From assembly GCA_021613535.1 (NCBI GenBank), contig CP075492.1, positions 5,580,001-5,644,000 on the forward strand: a DNA stretch of 64,000 nt, given 5' to 3'. Each line of letters starts with the position of its first letter. Within the stretch, counting starts at the first letter, position 1. The position numbers were made by a program, and so were the translations under genes. This DNA is from Adineta vaga (taxonomy: Eukaryota; Rotifera). Below, piece after piece: positions 1 to 13,133 of the stretch. A model generated the notes under the pieces. It made no database searches, had not been told where the DNA came from, and saw only the letters and a program-made list of their open reading frames with translations.

Positions 1-979
<979 letters not shown>

Positions 980-1539
980 ATCTTTAGAATCAATTCAACA
1001 GTATAGACACATACATATGCATTTTTTTCTTTTTCTTTTTGTCTTTTCTGATATCGTACTAATTTCTATGTACTCATCGTCTTCTTCTACAAATAAACCT
1101 TTTTATGCACATGAATCTATCTACTCTAGTGACATTTTCATCTCATATACACATATGTCAATAAAATAACACTTTCTAATCAAAACGGCAAGTAATCAAT
1201 TATCTTCTTTGGAAAGATAAGCTTTTGTCATTTTATAAGATACTTCATCATCGATGCAATCATGTGTCATAAACACTCCTCGGAGGATTACATCAAGATG
1301 AAGTGTTTCGCCTACGATTATATAAGTTTGTTATGTTACAAAAAGAAGAAGAAGAAGAAGAAGAGTTTTAGTTCACCAGTTTCTATATCGAGATTTATTT
1401 TCTTTTTGATATTAAAAATAGATTTTCATCTCGAAAAACATTTCACCTAGGTTTTTTTCACTTCTTGTTTTAAATATAAAAAAAAGAACGATTGCACAAA
1501 AACAAAAGATTTTGGTCTCAATGTTTAAAGAAATCGTAA
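980..1539. other. Convergent intergenic region between actin and JAGN1
   Basis: No gene is seen here. An AATAAA at 1160-1165 is a plausible actin polyadenylation signal. A pure AAG trinucleotide run lies near 1340-1362. The short ORFs in the stretch are low-complexity and look spurious. Confidence 0.6.
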
Positions 1540-2109
1540 TTAATTTCTTTTTGTTGGTTTATATTGTTGCCAGCAATGTAATAACATGTTTGCCATATAT
1601 AAACTGAATGCATGGATTTGTACCATTATAATAAGAAAAATATACCAAAGTACTAATAATGGAAAGCCAAGAAACGTTTGTGGTTCAACGTCATCTAATT
1701 GATTCTTTGATTTTAGTTTTTTAAATGTAAATAAATCACTAAGATTGAATATAATTGTCGTCATAATTGTCCCTAAACCAAATAAAACTGTTCCACGAAA
1801 GAAAATTTTCATCAAAAATATTTGATTTTTATTCATAGCCATTAGACCACATATAGATGGTATAATTGTAACTAACCACAGATATTGCCATAGATGTGGT
1901 CGTGGAATAGTTAATGTTGTGAGCATTGGCATATGATAAGTTACAATTTGAAATAGAACAAGACATGCGAGTAGAAAATGAAGATAGATAAAAATACGTA
2001 GACGTGATTTTGTTTCTGCACTCACACGATAATGTGAAGCAATTGTTTCACGATGTTGAAAATCACTACCATCGGTACCGGTGACACGTTGTGCTCCTGG
2101 TAAAGACAT
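1540..2109 (-). CDS. JAGN1: Protein jagunal homolog (ER membrane protein)
   Basis: Jagunal is a four-pass ER membrane protein of the early secretory pathway, needed for ER reorganisation and vesicle trafficking in animals. The protein is 189 aa, against 183 in human, in one coding exon. It carries the family signature GTDGSDFQHRE at residues 11-21 and four hydrophobic segments near residues 40-57, 73-92, 103-122 and 147-169. The last one includes the conserved VQIHAF-SLY region. I chose the ATG at 2109 because MSLPG aligns with the family start and because a pyrimidine-rich TTTTCAG acceptor directly precedes it. The longer in-frame ORF (to 2175) would run through this acceptor and is probably 5' UTR intron or outron. 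It lies 116 bases downstream of the DHHC gene on the same strand. Confidence 0.93.
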   Translation of the reverse strand: MSLPGAQRVTGTDGSDFQHRETIASHYRVSAETKSRLRIFIYLHFLLACLVLFQIVTYHMPMLTTLTIPRPHLWQYLWLVTIIPSICGLMAMNKNQIFLMKIFFRGTVLFGLGTIMTTIIFNLSDLFTFKKLKSKNQLDDVEPQTFLGFPLLVLWYIFLIIMVQIHAFSLYMANMLLHCWQQYKPTKRN

Positions 2110-2225
2110 CTGAAAACAAACAAACAAAAAATACATTGATTCTTTTGATTTTGTTTTTCGAAAGCAATTATCCAATTAAGAAAATTATCACAGAAAAAAA
2201 AGCTAGTTTAAATTATATCTGAAAT

Positions 2226-3524
2226 CTAGATGCGTTTTGTACCAATACGTTGTGAATCATTCGTTTCCATCATATTCATATCAAATGACATACCATCACC
2301 AATAGGTGATGATGATATCATAGGAGAGAATAAGACCAGATGCCAACGTTTACCAAAAACAACTTGTAAATTTGATGACAAACTTCGACCAGTATTGTAT
2401 AGATGTATACTATGTTGATATTCATGCCATGTTTGATTGTTCGAAATCAAATAGAATTGTTGAATAATTAAAAATAAGATGTAAAGACTTAACATAATAG
2501 ATGTTGAACAAAGACATGAAAGTAAGAGAGAAAAATGGTCAAGAAGGCTAAATAACCATGCACCAAGTGGAAATAGACAACCTAAAATATAAGATTGCTT
2601 TTATCTACAGATCTCTTAGAATATTTTCTTATTTTTCTATCCATCACACTTTCTTTCCAAGTCATCTATGAGAAGAACGATTAGTCTAACAGCATATTGT
2701 TTATTTTGCTGTTCTATATGATGAGATCAATAAGTTTTTGAAGATTGAATCAACCCGATATCTATCATGTCCTCAAGATAGAAGAGTTGTATTTATCGTT
2801 CGGAATCTTTCTCTTAATGCTTATCAGATATGTTTTCCAAGTATTTATTGACAGAAAAACAAGGATTTCATCATAAGTTTGAGAAATCTTACCAATGATA
2901 ACACGCCATGAAAAAGTTCCAACAAGTTCATATGTATAATCCATATGTAGAATATTGCAATAGAATAGACCAATCTTAAATCGAACGCGATGTTTTTCAT
3001 CTATCTTTTCGAAATAATATTCTTACCCAAGTCCAAATTAAAAAGCACATATAATATCGAACATTTCGAAATCCAATACATCGTCCAATAAAACTACAAT
3101 GATGATCATGTTTTAAAATACATCTTTTACATAAATGACAATGTTTCGATCGTGGTGGAACATTGACTTCACATTGATGACAATAATGCCAATTACAATA
3201 ATAATAAATAAGATCTTGTGTATTGTTTCCTGTTCCTACTGATTTTACTGTTGCTGATGGTAACATAACTGGACAAATAATTGTATCGATTGATGTATCC
3301 GTTATCATTGATAAATAAAGATTTCCCATTAAATTAAAGATAACATATAAACCAAAAAGAAGATGAAGAATTTCTTTATAAGTAAATATATTATGATAAA
3401 TCGTTGGTAAGATAACACTTAATTCGAATATAACATAAACACTAATAAGAAATAATGTAAGAAATATTGGAATTAATTCAGCACGATCTTTTGGTATTAA
3501 AAATTTGATTTTACGACTAACCAT
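2226..3524 (-). CDS. DHHC-type palmitoyltransferase (ZDHHC24-like)
   Basis: DHHC enzymes S-acylate cysteines of target proteins at Golgi, ER or plasma membranes. Three exons (3524-3027, 2974-2893, 2581-2226) give 311 aa. Two membrane segments lie near residues 17-40 and 52-74. The cysteine-rich domain (about 110-160) has the CxxC, PPRSKHC and CxxC zinc ligands and ends in the catalytic D140-H141-H142-C143. Further membrane segments follow in exons 2 and 3, then a tail with a TWHEY segment. The atypical linker after DHHC (SFIGRCIG, not the usual WVNNCIG) points to the ZDHHC24/insect CG4956 group; that subfamily call is tentative. The ATG at 3524 is preceded by a TTTTCTTTTAG acceptor about 40 bases upstream. 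The catalytic core is intact. Confidence 0.9.
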
Positions 3525-4149
3525 TCTTTAGTTTTTGTTTTCCTTGAAAAAAAATCTAAAAGAAAATGTTATATTAATCATCTGCATAAATTTCTTCTGT
3601 CATATCTTCTATGATCAGTTAATCTTTCGTTTCATCTTGAGGTTTTTTGTGAAAGAAAAGAGAAAATTTAATCAATAATAATCTACCAAAAATATGGTCA
3701 ATTATTTCTGTTTCTTTTTTTTCCAAATCTTTCTGATATATGCAAACAAAACAGACGACAACAGACATGATGATGTTTCACACGCATTTGCGCACACATA
3801 CATGAAGAAAGAAGAAACAAGAAAGAAAATACACATAGAAAAACCGAGCAATTGAGATGTTTTAACGGTGAAAATATCGACCAAAATAATTGTGCTATGA
3901 AAGCGCACGATTTGAATCTTCATTAAATAATATCGAAAGAAATAGCAAGGAAAGGAGAAAGAAAAAACAATGTATACACAAAACAAACAAAATACACACA
4001 TACACATACACATATGTTGACGAATAAGGAAAGAAAACATCGATCCAAAAACGAAGAAGAAAGAGAACTCTATATTGTGATATGATAATCTAAAAATAAA
4101 GATGGATCTTGTCATTGATTTTGGTTTGGTTTTCATAAGAAGTTTTTTT
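3525..4149. other. Intergenic region, DHHC 5' side and macoilin 3' side
   Basis: No gene is supported. A 200-codon minus-strand ORF at 3702-4304 overlaps the macoilin last exon in another frame. It is hydrophobic and low-complexity and has no homology features I recognise. The stretch probably holds the macoilin 3' UTR and DHHC 5' sequences. Confidence 0.5.
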
Positions 4150-7100
4150 TTATATATTATTTGTCGAATGTGTTGATAAACAAAAATCTTGAGCATTTGG
4201 ATCGAGACTGGACGCAGCATTTTGTAATGGTGGTGGTGTAATTGTTGTTGGTGGTGAATAGAATACCGATGATGGACTTGTTGTTGAATTATTATTCGTA
4301 TCAATTAGATGATTGGTTGGTGATGAATGTCCTGATGATTGAGGATGACCATTAAATAAACAAGTATTAACTTGATGTTGGGAATGGAGTGCAGCGATTA
4401 ATTCACGTTCTTTTTCTCGTATGGCACCTGATAGAGCAAAAGAAAACAACAGTTCAAATATGATTTGAAAATGAGATGTCAACAAACCATTAGCAATTTC
4501 TAATTGTCGTTTAACTTCACCAAGTGCAGAGAATAGATCGAGTTTAATTCGTGTTTCAGCACTAAGACTATCTTGTAAATGTGCATTACGTTCTTGTAAT
4601 TGTGATAAATGTTGATAGAGTACTTCAGTATCCGCTTGAGATTCACGATACTTTAGAAGAGTCTTGAAAAACAAAAGTCAGATTAATTATTGTTCAATGA
4701 AGATCAATAAAAAAAATAAGGTGAAAAAAAGAAAAATTTACTTGAGGGTGTATTCGCGTTTTCGCTATAAAATAACTCTAGTATATGTCTAGTTCTGTGC
4801 AATCTGCATCTGACAAAGTGAGAAGAAGGAAACTGAAAAAGAGTATTTTTTTTTAATTTCTTTCGTGACGAAAAGATCAACAGACAGTACAATGAATTGT
4901 CTTTTGTTATAGAATGAATCGACATGATTGATTGAAAATGATGGATTTACCTTAATTTCATTATCAAGTAATTTGATACGTTCGTCTTTATCGTTAAGTA
5001 ATTTACGCATTTCTCTTGTTTCGTTCTCTTGATCACGTCTTCGCTTCATACACTGTTCTGTACATTCACTTCTAAACAATGAACAAACATCGAATCCTAA
5101 TAAATAATAATGAGATAGAAAGCAACAAACCTAGGTGGTGCTAAACTTAATTTTGTCAAATCATCTTGAAGTTTTTTCGTTAATGTTTTCTCGGTCTTCA
5201 TTTGGGATTCCAGTCGTTGTTTATTCTGTTTCTCTTCACTGAATGTCTTTTCAAGTTCAATAATACGTTGTTTATCACGATTTCGTTGACTGTTAGTTGT
5301 TTCATATCTAAATAAAAGAAATCAATATAATCTATTCGAATGAAACAATTTTGATCAAACTGATTATTACTTTGTCTGTAATGTGGTATTTTCTGTACGT
5401 AAATCCTCGAGATCTTTGCGAACACTTTTCAAATCGGTTAATTGTGCGCGTAATTGTAGTTCGGAAGCTTTTTGTTTTTCGATCGATTGATTCAATCGTT
5501 GAATATCACTTTCAAGTTTACTTATTTGAAGACTAAAATACAAAACAAGGTTTTAAAATAGATGCAAATGCCATATATCGAAACGAAGATGGCTCTAAAG
5601 AAAGTTTGAATAGATGATTTTCTAATTGATAATAATGATAGTGATAATCGTTTCAAAGATTTAGAAGATTCGAAAAGTCTCAAATAGAATTCTTATTTAC
5701 TTTTTGTCATTATCTGAATTTTCAATCGATGTAGTTGTGACAAATCCATTTTTATAAGATAATGATGAATCTCGTGATGTTGCTCGTGTTTGTTCTCTTG
5801 TTTCTTGTTTCTTTTGTTGCCTGCGACTTTGAGTATTTTGTGTATTTGAAGATTTCACTAATGGTTTCTTTTGCTGTTTATATGTCGAGAAGGAATCGTC
5901 GTCATTATTATTTCCATTGGAAATCTTCGTATGACGAGCGTTGTTTGTTGTTGCTGTGGTGGTCGTTGTCGTCTGTAGAAGTGAATTGGTAGATGATAAC
6001 TCATCACTAGTGGTGAGTTTTTGTGGACGTTTTGATACTGTACAAGGCAATGATGTTGATTGGTTACTTGATTGTGTTTGTGAATTAATAAGTACTGAAG
6101 ATAGGAAATTTGAAGTATTTGTCGAAGAAATCGGAGAAGATGATGGATAATTTCCATCAGAAGTGGATGGATTAGTACATTCATCGTAAGATTCAGTGAA
6201 TGTACCTAAATTAAAGCAAAGAATCATGATATAAATGGAAAGAAGAAATAATAATTCAATAATAAACCTTTCTCTCGACTTAATCTTTCTTTTTCCGCTT
6301 CTTGTTGAACTTCACTTGGTAATGCTTGATTTACCAATTGAACATATGATTCATTTACTTTACGAACATCACGTTGTTTTCTCTATTTTTCAAATTAGAT
6401 AAATTATAATGATAAATTATCGCTCTATATTCTTACCAATCTCCATTTATAAGCAAGATAAGTTTTAAAACCAAATCCCAGTGTTACCATTGGATAACCG
6501 ATACTAAACATTTTCAAATAATTATTACAAAAAGAAACTATCCTATATTTACCAATGTGCGGCAAATGGTCGACAAAGATCAATTGTTTTAATTTCACGT
6601 AATCGTACTGATGCTTCAAGCCATACAAACAATACCCAAAGAACAACTGTACCCAAACAGATTCCACGTTCTATAAATAGAAAATGAAACATGAAATTAC
6701 ATTGAATATTCAATGAACAAACCTGTTTGCCACACGTATTGTATCCATACATAGCTACTTGCAGCAAAAAATAGCCATTGAATAGGTAATAATATATAAC
6801 AAATGAGATCGGCTATGAATGCGATAAGTACAAAGAATAATGAGAAAAACTAAATAGATCAAATGATGATGATATTTGGTTTTGTTTCTAGTCTTCTTAC
6901 CAGTCCTTGATATTTAAATGAATCGTAAATACTTCGTATGACAAGCCAAAATGGCCAAAGATATTCAAAACGAAATTCAAGTAGATAATCTGCTGCCATT
7001 ATTACACCCCAAATACAAATAAATTTGAGATACATTAATGCACTAAAGAGAATCATGAAAATAATCATCATCATTGAAGAGAAAGATTCTTCTAATTACC

Positions 7101-7182
7101 TTCCATAAATACCCTCAGTAAGACGAGAGCGTCGAATGGATTTTCGTATTTTTATACTGTCAAAATTCGTTCGTCGTTTCAT
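4150..7182 (-). CDS. MACO1: Macoilin (TMEM57 family)
   Basis: Macoilin is an ER/nuclear-envelope membrane and coiled-coil protein required for normal neuronal excitability in nematodes. Twelve exons (7182-7100, 7042-6901, 6849-6723, 6670-6553, 6503-6437, 6382-6268, 6205-5701, 5532-5371, 5307-5131, 5071-4951, 4662-4488, 4427-4150) join in frame to 689 aa, against 664 in human. The N-terminal MKRR, LEFRFEYLWPFWL, PIQWLFFAAS, DLCRPFAAHC and IGYPMVTLGFGFK blocks are the conserved membrane region. Exon 7 is a Ser/Thr/Asn-rich disordered linker. Exons 8-11 are a charged coiled coil ending in the signature SLSAETRIKLDLFSALGE. The tail has the conserved LDPNA motif. All 11 introns are GT-AG and 53-72 bases except 9/10, 10/11 and 6/7 boundaries, which are of similar or slightly greater length. 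Identification is firm. Confidence 0.97.
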
Positions 7183-8809
7183 ATTTGTGACTGTGCACAA
7201 GAGATAATATTGTCATAGACTAGAATAAATATAGAAGAAAATAAATAAAAAAAGAATTTTATTATTAGTTTTCTAATTGAACGTCAATAACAACTTTTCT
7301 AAGTAGTGAAAGATGGATCGCAACAGAACAGAATAAAAAAAGAGGACATAAACGTGAGTTCTATGGCTCTATAGTTCGACGAGCGAGAAATAGAATATAT
7401 TTTGTTATCACTAGATGTCACCAAAGAACAGAACAGAAGGAAGTAGAATTTTCTTTATCTGACTTTATTTTTCTTATATGTTCTGTTTTGATTTTGAATA
7501 ATAAACATCATCAATGAATTATGTGAAAATAGTGTCCAAGACAAACATTCGAATGCAATAATAATTGAATAGAATACTATGACATTCGTGAAGGTATCAC
7601 GAGAGAGATTTACGCAGTTCGATTAATGTTCGAGGTATTCAAAGTGTTTATACAAATCATTCGATTAGTTATCAAATTTGTTTTTTCCTTAAATGATATA
7701 AAATGTAATCATTGCATGTATTTACTCGTTAATTAAATAGCATGATATTTATTTTCTTGGAAAATCTTTACTATCTGTTGCTTCTAATATTTTAACTATA
7801 CCGTAATACAGATAATAATCAGAATTCAAATTAAATCAAGAAACCTCAGTTATCAATACTGTAGATAACGTTCAATTCATGAACAGTGATCATTTTATTT
7901 TATTTAACGTTTAAGAATGATGGATAAATTTGACAGCTTTTTTCTTGTTCGTATTCGTTTAAATGAAGAACTAAGCACATCGTGTTCCATCAACAAATTA
8001 GATTTATAAGATAGTTTTGCATATTTTTCTCAGAAACGATTTCTTAACGATAAACATTAGAATTGTAGTTGTTTATCTTCGAAGATATATGCACCATTAT
8101 TCGAATGCTTTCGTCGTTTAGTAAAGATCAGTATTGCATCAAAATCAATTAGACAAAAGAAAACTGATCGTCATGATTGACAATGTTCACTACAATAGTT
8201 TCTCGTGTAACGGTACTCGGTTCAAACTGTACAGATGCGTTTAAAACACACGACACGCCATAGTTCAGTTCTGCTCGATTCCAACAAAAAAAATTCGTCG
8301 AATCAATTTCGCGTAAGAAAAGCATACTTTGTCTATATTCTCAAATTTTAGTCATAAGTTCAATATCATTGACAAATAACAAAATAATCAGCGTTACATT
8401 GAGTTTTTAAATTATTTATACCAAAATTCTTTGATTTTAAATTAGACTCGTATCGTCCAATGAGATTCTGTTTTCCACTATATATAGAAGAAAGAAGAGC
8501 GAGCCACATATTCAGTTTAGAAAATGGAGGACAAGTTCATCTGTCATGGCTGCTTAATCAAAAATGCATATACATATAATATAGTATGCAAATGTGTATC
8601 GAGTTTAAGTCGTGAAAAGAAATCTCAAGATTACTATCATTATTCTTTAATAGAATATATTTTATTTTAATTATATTATTATTACGAAAAAAAGTAAGAT
8701 ACTATTAATCTATCATTGCATTTGTTCATTTCAGATAGACGAAGAGCACTTTTAACCTTGATGTTGTTTTAACTCGTGTTTATTAAATGTTTTCAAAATT
8801 TTTATAACT
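7183..8809. promoter_or_regulatory. Divergent intergenic region, macoilin and ARID1
   Basis: About 1.6 kb lies between two divergent start codons, so it should hold both promoters and 5' UTRs. A TTCATTTCAG acceptor near 8724-8733, about 75 bases before the ARID1 ATG, suggests a 5'-UTR intron or trans-splice site. I see no ORF worth calling and no repeat family. Promoter elements cannot be placed precisely. Confidence 0.45.
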
Positions 8810-11800
8810 ATGTCTTACGAATCATCCAACAATTTTTATCCGAATAATAACATTCGATCTCAACAAATGATGTCAACGAATTCAATGTCAAACTCAAATT
8901 ATTACAATAGATCAGTAGCAAATGCTTCAATGACAAATCAATACCAATCCTATCCACCTCCTAATTCTCATCAAACAGTAAGTATGCTAATTTAGTATGA
9001 ACAAAAACGATTCTAAAATATTATTTAGTATTCACCATATGATACTAATGAATCACGTTCAACTGGTTATTATCCATCATATTCCAGTGGATATGAACAT
9101 CAACGTTCAATGGGAGCTAATTATTATGGTGAAAATCAAGTTGAAGTAAGAAAACAATATTTGAACATCGAAATACGAAGATATTTATATTTAACTTCGA
9201 ATGTTTTCAGTCATCACCATATTTATCCAAAGATAACAATACGTTACCATCGATGAATGACCCGGTAAATATCATATTGAATACTATTATTCTTATTTAT
9301 TTTTGAATGATTGCTTATTTTTAGAATTCCAATGATTATCATAGTGGTAATATGAGTATACCGATGGGACAGATGCCTCAAAGTAATTCCATCTTTCGTC
9401 AGAAACATAACATTAACATCATTGTTATTGTTTACTTTAGGGAATATGAGCTATAATAACCCTTCTATGATGTCCACAACTCATCCATCATTGAGACAAC
9501 AACAAAGTTCGTCATTTGAAAATTTTCTCACAAAAATAATATCTCATTTCTATTATTAATAGGTGATCCGTACGTTAACAGTAATGTATCTCAATATTCC
9601 TATGGTAATTCTGGCATGATGAATACCCGTTTTCCAACATCACATCGTTCAGCATATCAAAATGATGTTACATCTGGTAAACCACAAACCTATCCTCCGC
9701 AAGCACGCTATCCAACCTATTCAAATGGACCTAACGGCTATCCACCAACATCTCAATCCGCTTGGCCACCAATTATTTCAGCAAATACAGCTGAATCTGA
9801 TTCTACTTATCCTCATCCACAAATGCACATGTCATCAACAATACCCACACCCACACCCGCAACAACAAATGAATATCGTTCGCAAGATGATGATAGCAAT
9901 TCAATGAAAACGAAAACTAATATACCCGAATCTCCAAATTATCCTAATATGTCTTCGAGTGTTTTTGATGATGCTGAATCGAGTAATTCATCATTTTCTG
10001 ACAGTCCGTCGATATCAAATGACAAAACATTGAAAAAAACGAAAAATTCTCAAATAACTCAAATAGAAATCTTGAATAAACTACGTGAAATGGGTAATGA
10101 ATCAGAACGTAACATATTCATTGATCGTTTACAAAAATTATGGGAAGAATATCGTGTTGTTTGTCGAAAATTACCTACACTTGCACGACAGACCATTGAT
10201 CTATATCGATTATATATGGCTATACGTGAACAGAATGGTTTTGAACAATTTTCTAAAATTGCAAAAAATCGTCATTGGCGTGATATTGCATCGAAATTAA
10301 ACATTCCAAATTGCTCAACAGCTGCATTAACAATTAAACAAAAATATATTGGTTTAAAATTATTTCACTATGAATGTAAATATGATCGAGGAGGTATTGA
10401 TCCCGAACCGATTTTAGCAGATATTGAAAAACCAAAAGAAAAACGTTTAATAAAAGCAACTGATGAAAAACCCATGAAACCATCGATTGAATCTCCGTCA
10501 GTCAAACAAATTGATCTGGATTATCAACCGTCCAATTCAACTGTGCCAAGGTAAAATACACAAACTATCTTATCTAAATCATCATTTTCCTATTTTCCTA
10601 GTATGAATTATCCACCTCAACAAGTTTCTATACCACCGACGCCTCAACTCTTAAAAAAACCTGAAGATTCATTTAAAGTTCAATTACGAACGATGCCTAT
10701 TACTTTTCCACCAAATTCTATTGAAGCAACAATATTTTCAACAAAATATAAACGAAGAAAACTAACAGCAAAAGATATTCGTATGTATTCTACTCATTCT
10801 TCTCTTTCGAAAAATATCACTGCTATTTTTCAGCACCAATTGATCCAATGAAATTATTAATGTCATTACGTGGTGGTTTACTTGCTGAAACAACTTGGGC
10901 ATTAGATACGATTAATATTATGTTAGCTGATGATCAAACACATACATATTTTCGTTTAAAACAAATGCCAGGTCTATTACAAGCTATAATCGATATCTAT
11001 ATGAAATGTTTAACACAATTATTTGATGAATTTAAAATTGAACATGAATCTCAATCAAAAGAAAATCATCAACAAGAAAATCAAGAACAGGAAGCAATTA
11101 TTTATCGTATTGGATCAAATTGTTTAAATAAATATCAACGAAAATATAATCGACAAAATGACATTACCTATGAAAATGTTTATGACAATCAGGGAAATCT
11201 CAAGAATAATCCAGAAAATGTATGTAAATCATTGTATTTAAAAATTCATCAATGATGACTTTTGTCTATTTGTAGATTATAAATCTTCAAAATACTGATG
11301 ATTTATGTTATATTCAAACTCATTTCGATCCATTACATATTGATGATAATTATTATGAAAATCTTTATTTTGGTCATCATTGTGATGATACTCTTTTATC
11401 AGAAGAACATGATCAAGAACCAACAAGAACATCTGAAACAGAAATCTCTAATAATAATAATGAAGAATTTTTTCAACGATATAAACGAAAATTTCAATCT
11501 GATGATGATTATTCATCGTCGACAAGTACCGATATTCATGCACATATGAATTCGAATAATCAACTTGAAAATTCTTCAGCAATATTTACTCGATATTCAC
11601 TTGGTTATGATCAAACATGTTCACGTTGTATATGTCTATCATCAATATTACGAAACCTTAGTTTTATACCTGGCAATGATATTGAATTAATTAAATATCA
11701 ACCATTAATTCATTTATTAGCACGTCTTTTATTACTCAGGCATGATGTTAATAAAAATAATTCATCGTCAGATAAATCTAATCAAGAATCATCAAATGAT

Positions 11801-12676
11801 CATCAATTAAAGGTAAGATTCTTCTTTTTCTCGAATTCATTCAATTATTTTCTTCTTCTTCTTCTTCTTCTTTGTTAGAATGAAAATCAAAATTCATCTC
11901 CATCATTTTCATGGTCTGAATGTTTAATAAACATTCGTGAAAATACTCTAGTCACATTAACAAATATTGCCGGTGTACTTATTCTTGATACATTTGATTC
12001 TGATTTAATCAATCAATTTATCGATGGTTTATTACATTGGTCAGTTTGTTATTCGGATGAAGCGATGGATCCCATAGCATCTTCTTATCTTTCTGCTCAA
12101 CGTTTATCTATTGAAATTCTAACTAAATTGAGTATTCATGATATGAATATGGATTTTATTCTTGCAACACCACCATTTCATCGTATTAGTTCTCTATTTC
12201 GTATTTTAACTGATTGGTTAAATGTTGATGATATAAATCTTCAAATTTCCAATTCACTTCGATCTCAAACGTATACACAACGTGAATTTGCCATTGTTCT
12301 TTTACATGCTTTGTTGAGATGTGATTCCAATGTTGCAAATATAATTCCAAATATACCTTATACAATTTCCTTATTAATTAATTTCTTAGAAGATTATGAA
12401 AAGAAAACGAACGAATTAAATACACGTTATGGTCCTGATTATCTTTTACGTATATCAAATACTCAACAAGCAGAACAAATATTGTTAACAACAAATGATA
12501 TGTTAAAACGTGCAGCAAATTGTTTATTATTGATCATTAATCAATTAGAACATGCAAATCTAATAAAAAAATATGAAGATCGAATCTTGAATTTATCTAT
12601 ATCAAATGTCATTGATCGAAATGTTGGACGTATTCTTACAGATATTTTACATTATTGTTCATTAGACAACAGTTAA
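8810..12676 (+). CDS. ARID1: ARID1/BAF250 (Osa) subunit of the SWI/SNF remodelling complex
   Basis: ARID1 is the DNA-binding, complex-defining subunit of canonical BAF (SWI/SNF) chromatin remodellers. Ten exons (8810-8977, 9029-9145, 9211-9264, 9325-9382, 9441-9506, 9563-10550, 10602-10780, 10834-11219, 11276-11812, 11879-12676) give 1116 aa. The N-terminus is a Tyr/Pro/Ser/Asn/Gln-rich disordered region as in the family. The ARID domain spans about residues 322-428, with the LDLYRLY-like core TIDLYRLY and WRDIASKLN. The BAF250_C domain follows from about residue 510, with KRRKLTAKDI, LLAETTWALDTIN, SSILRNLSFIPGND, RENTLVTLTNIAG and LATPPF. It is about half the length of vertebrate ARID1A/B, mainly through a shorter disordered N-terminus. 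ARID2 is excluded by the BAF250_C match. Confidence 0.95.
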
Positions 12677-13133
12677 GATTGTATTTTTCCCCCCAGTTCC
12701 TTTTTTTTTGTACAAAAAGAAAATCACTTTTTTTCTTGTCTTTTACGAGTCATGCTTTGTTTTTTGTCTGGTCATTTTGTTGTCTATATGTGTGAATTTT
12801 ATTCTTTCTCGATTTCGTATTTCAATTGTATTCGTTTTGCTTCACTGATTTTTGTCAGAAAAAAAAACAAACTAACAACAAATTCCTATTGTATTATGTT
12901 TTTATTCAGATGTTGATGATGACCTTGGTTAGAATAGAAGAATCCGATGAAATGTTCTCATTTGATCTTGACCGAATGAATATAAGGCAAAGTTCTTTTA
13001 TCTTTTATCGAGATAAATTACTTGAAAGATTTGTTCAGATGATAATGATGAAGGATCTATTGTGTTGAAGTATTTCGAGAAAGAAAGATATCCTAGTGTT
13101 TCATCTCCGTAACTATTCTTTATTTTAGATAAA
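12677..13133. other. ARID1 3' flank
   Basis: T-rich sequence, likely ARID1 3' UTR, leads to the lectin/CUB gene. An 80-codon ORF (12826-13068) here has no recognisable domain and I do not call it. A CTTTATTTTAG acceptor lies just before the next ATG. Confidence 0.4.

Noticed and set aside
3702-4304. 200-codon ORF on the minus strand
   Set aside because: It overlaps the macoilin last exon in another frame, is low-complexity and hydrophobic, and has no conserved features.
12826-13068. 80-codon ORF between ARID1 and the lectin/CUB gene
   Set aside because: No homology or splice continuity with either neighbour; probably UTR sequence.
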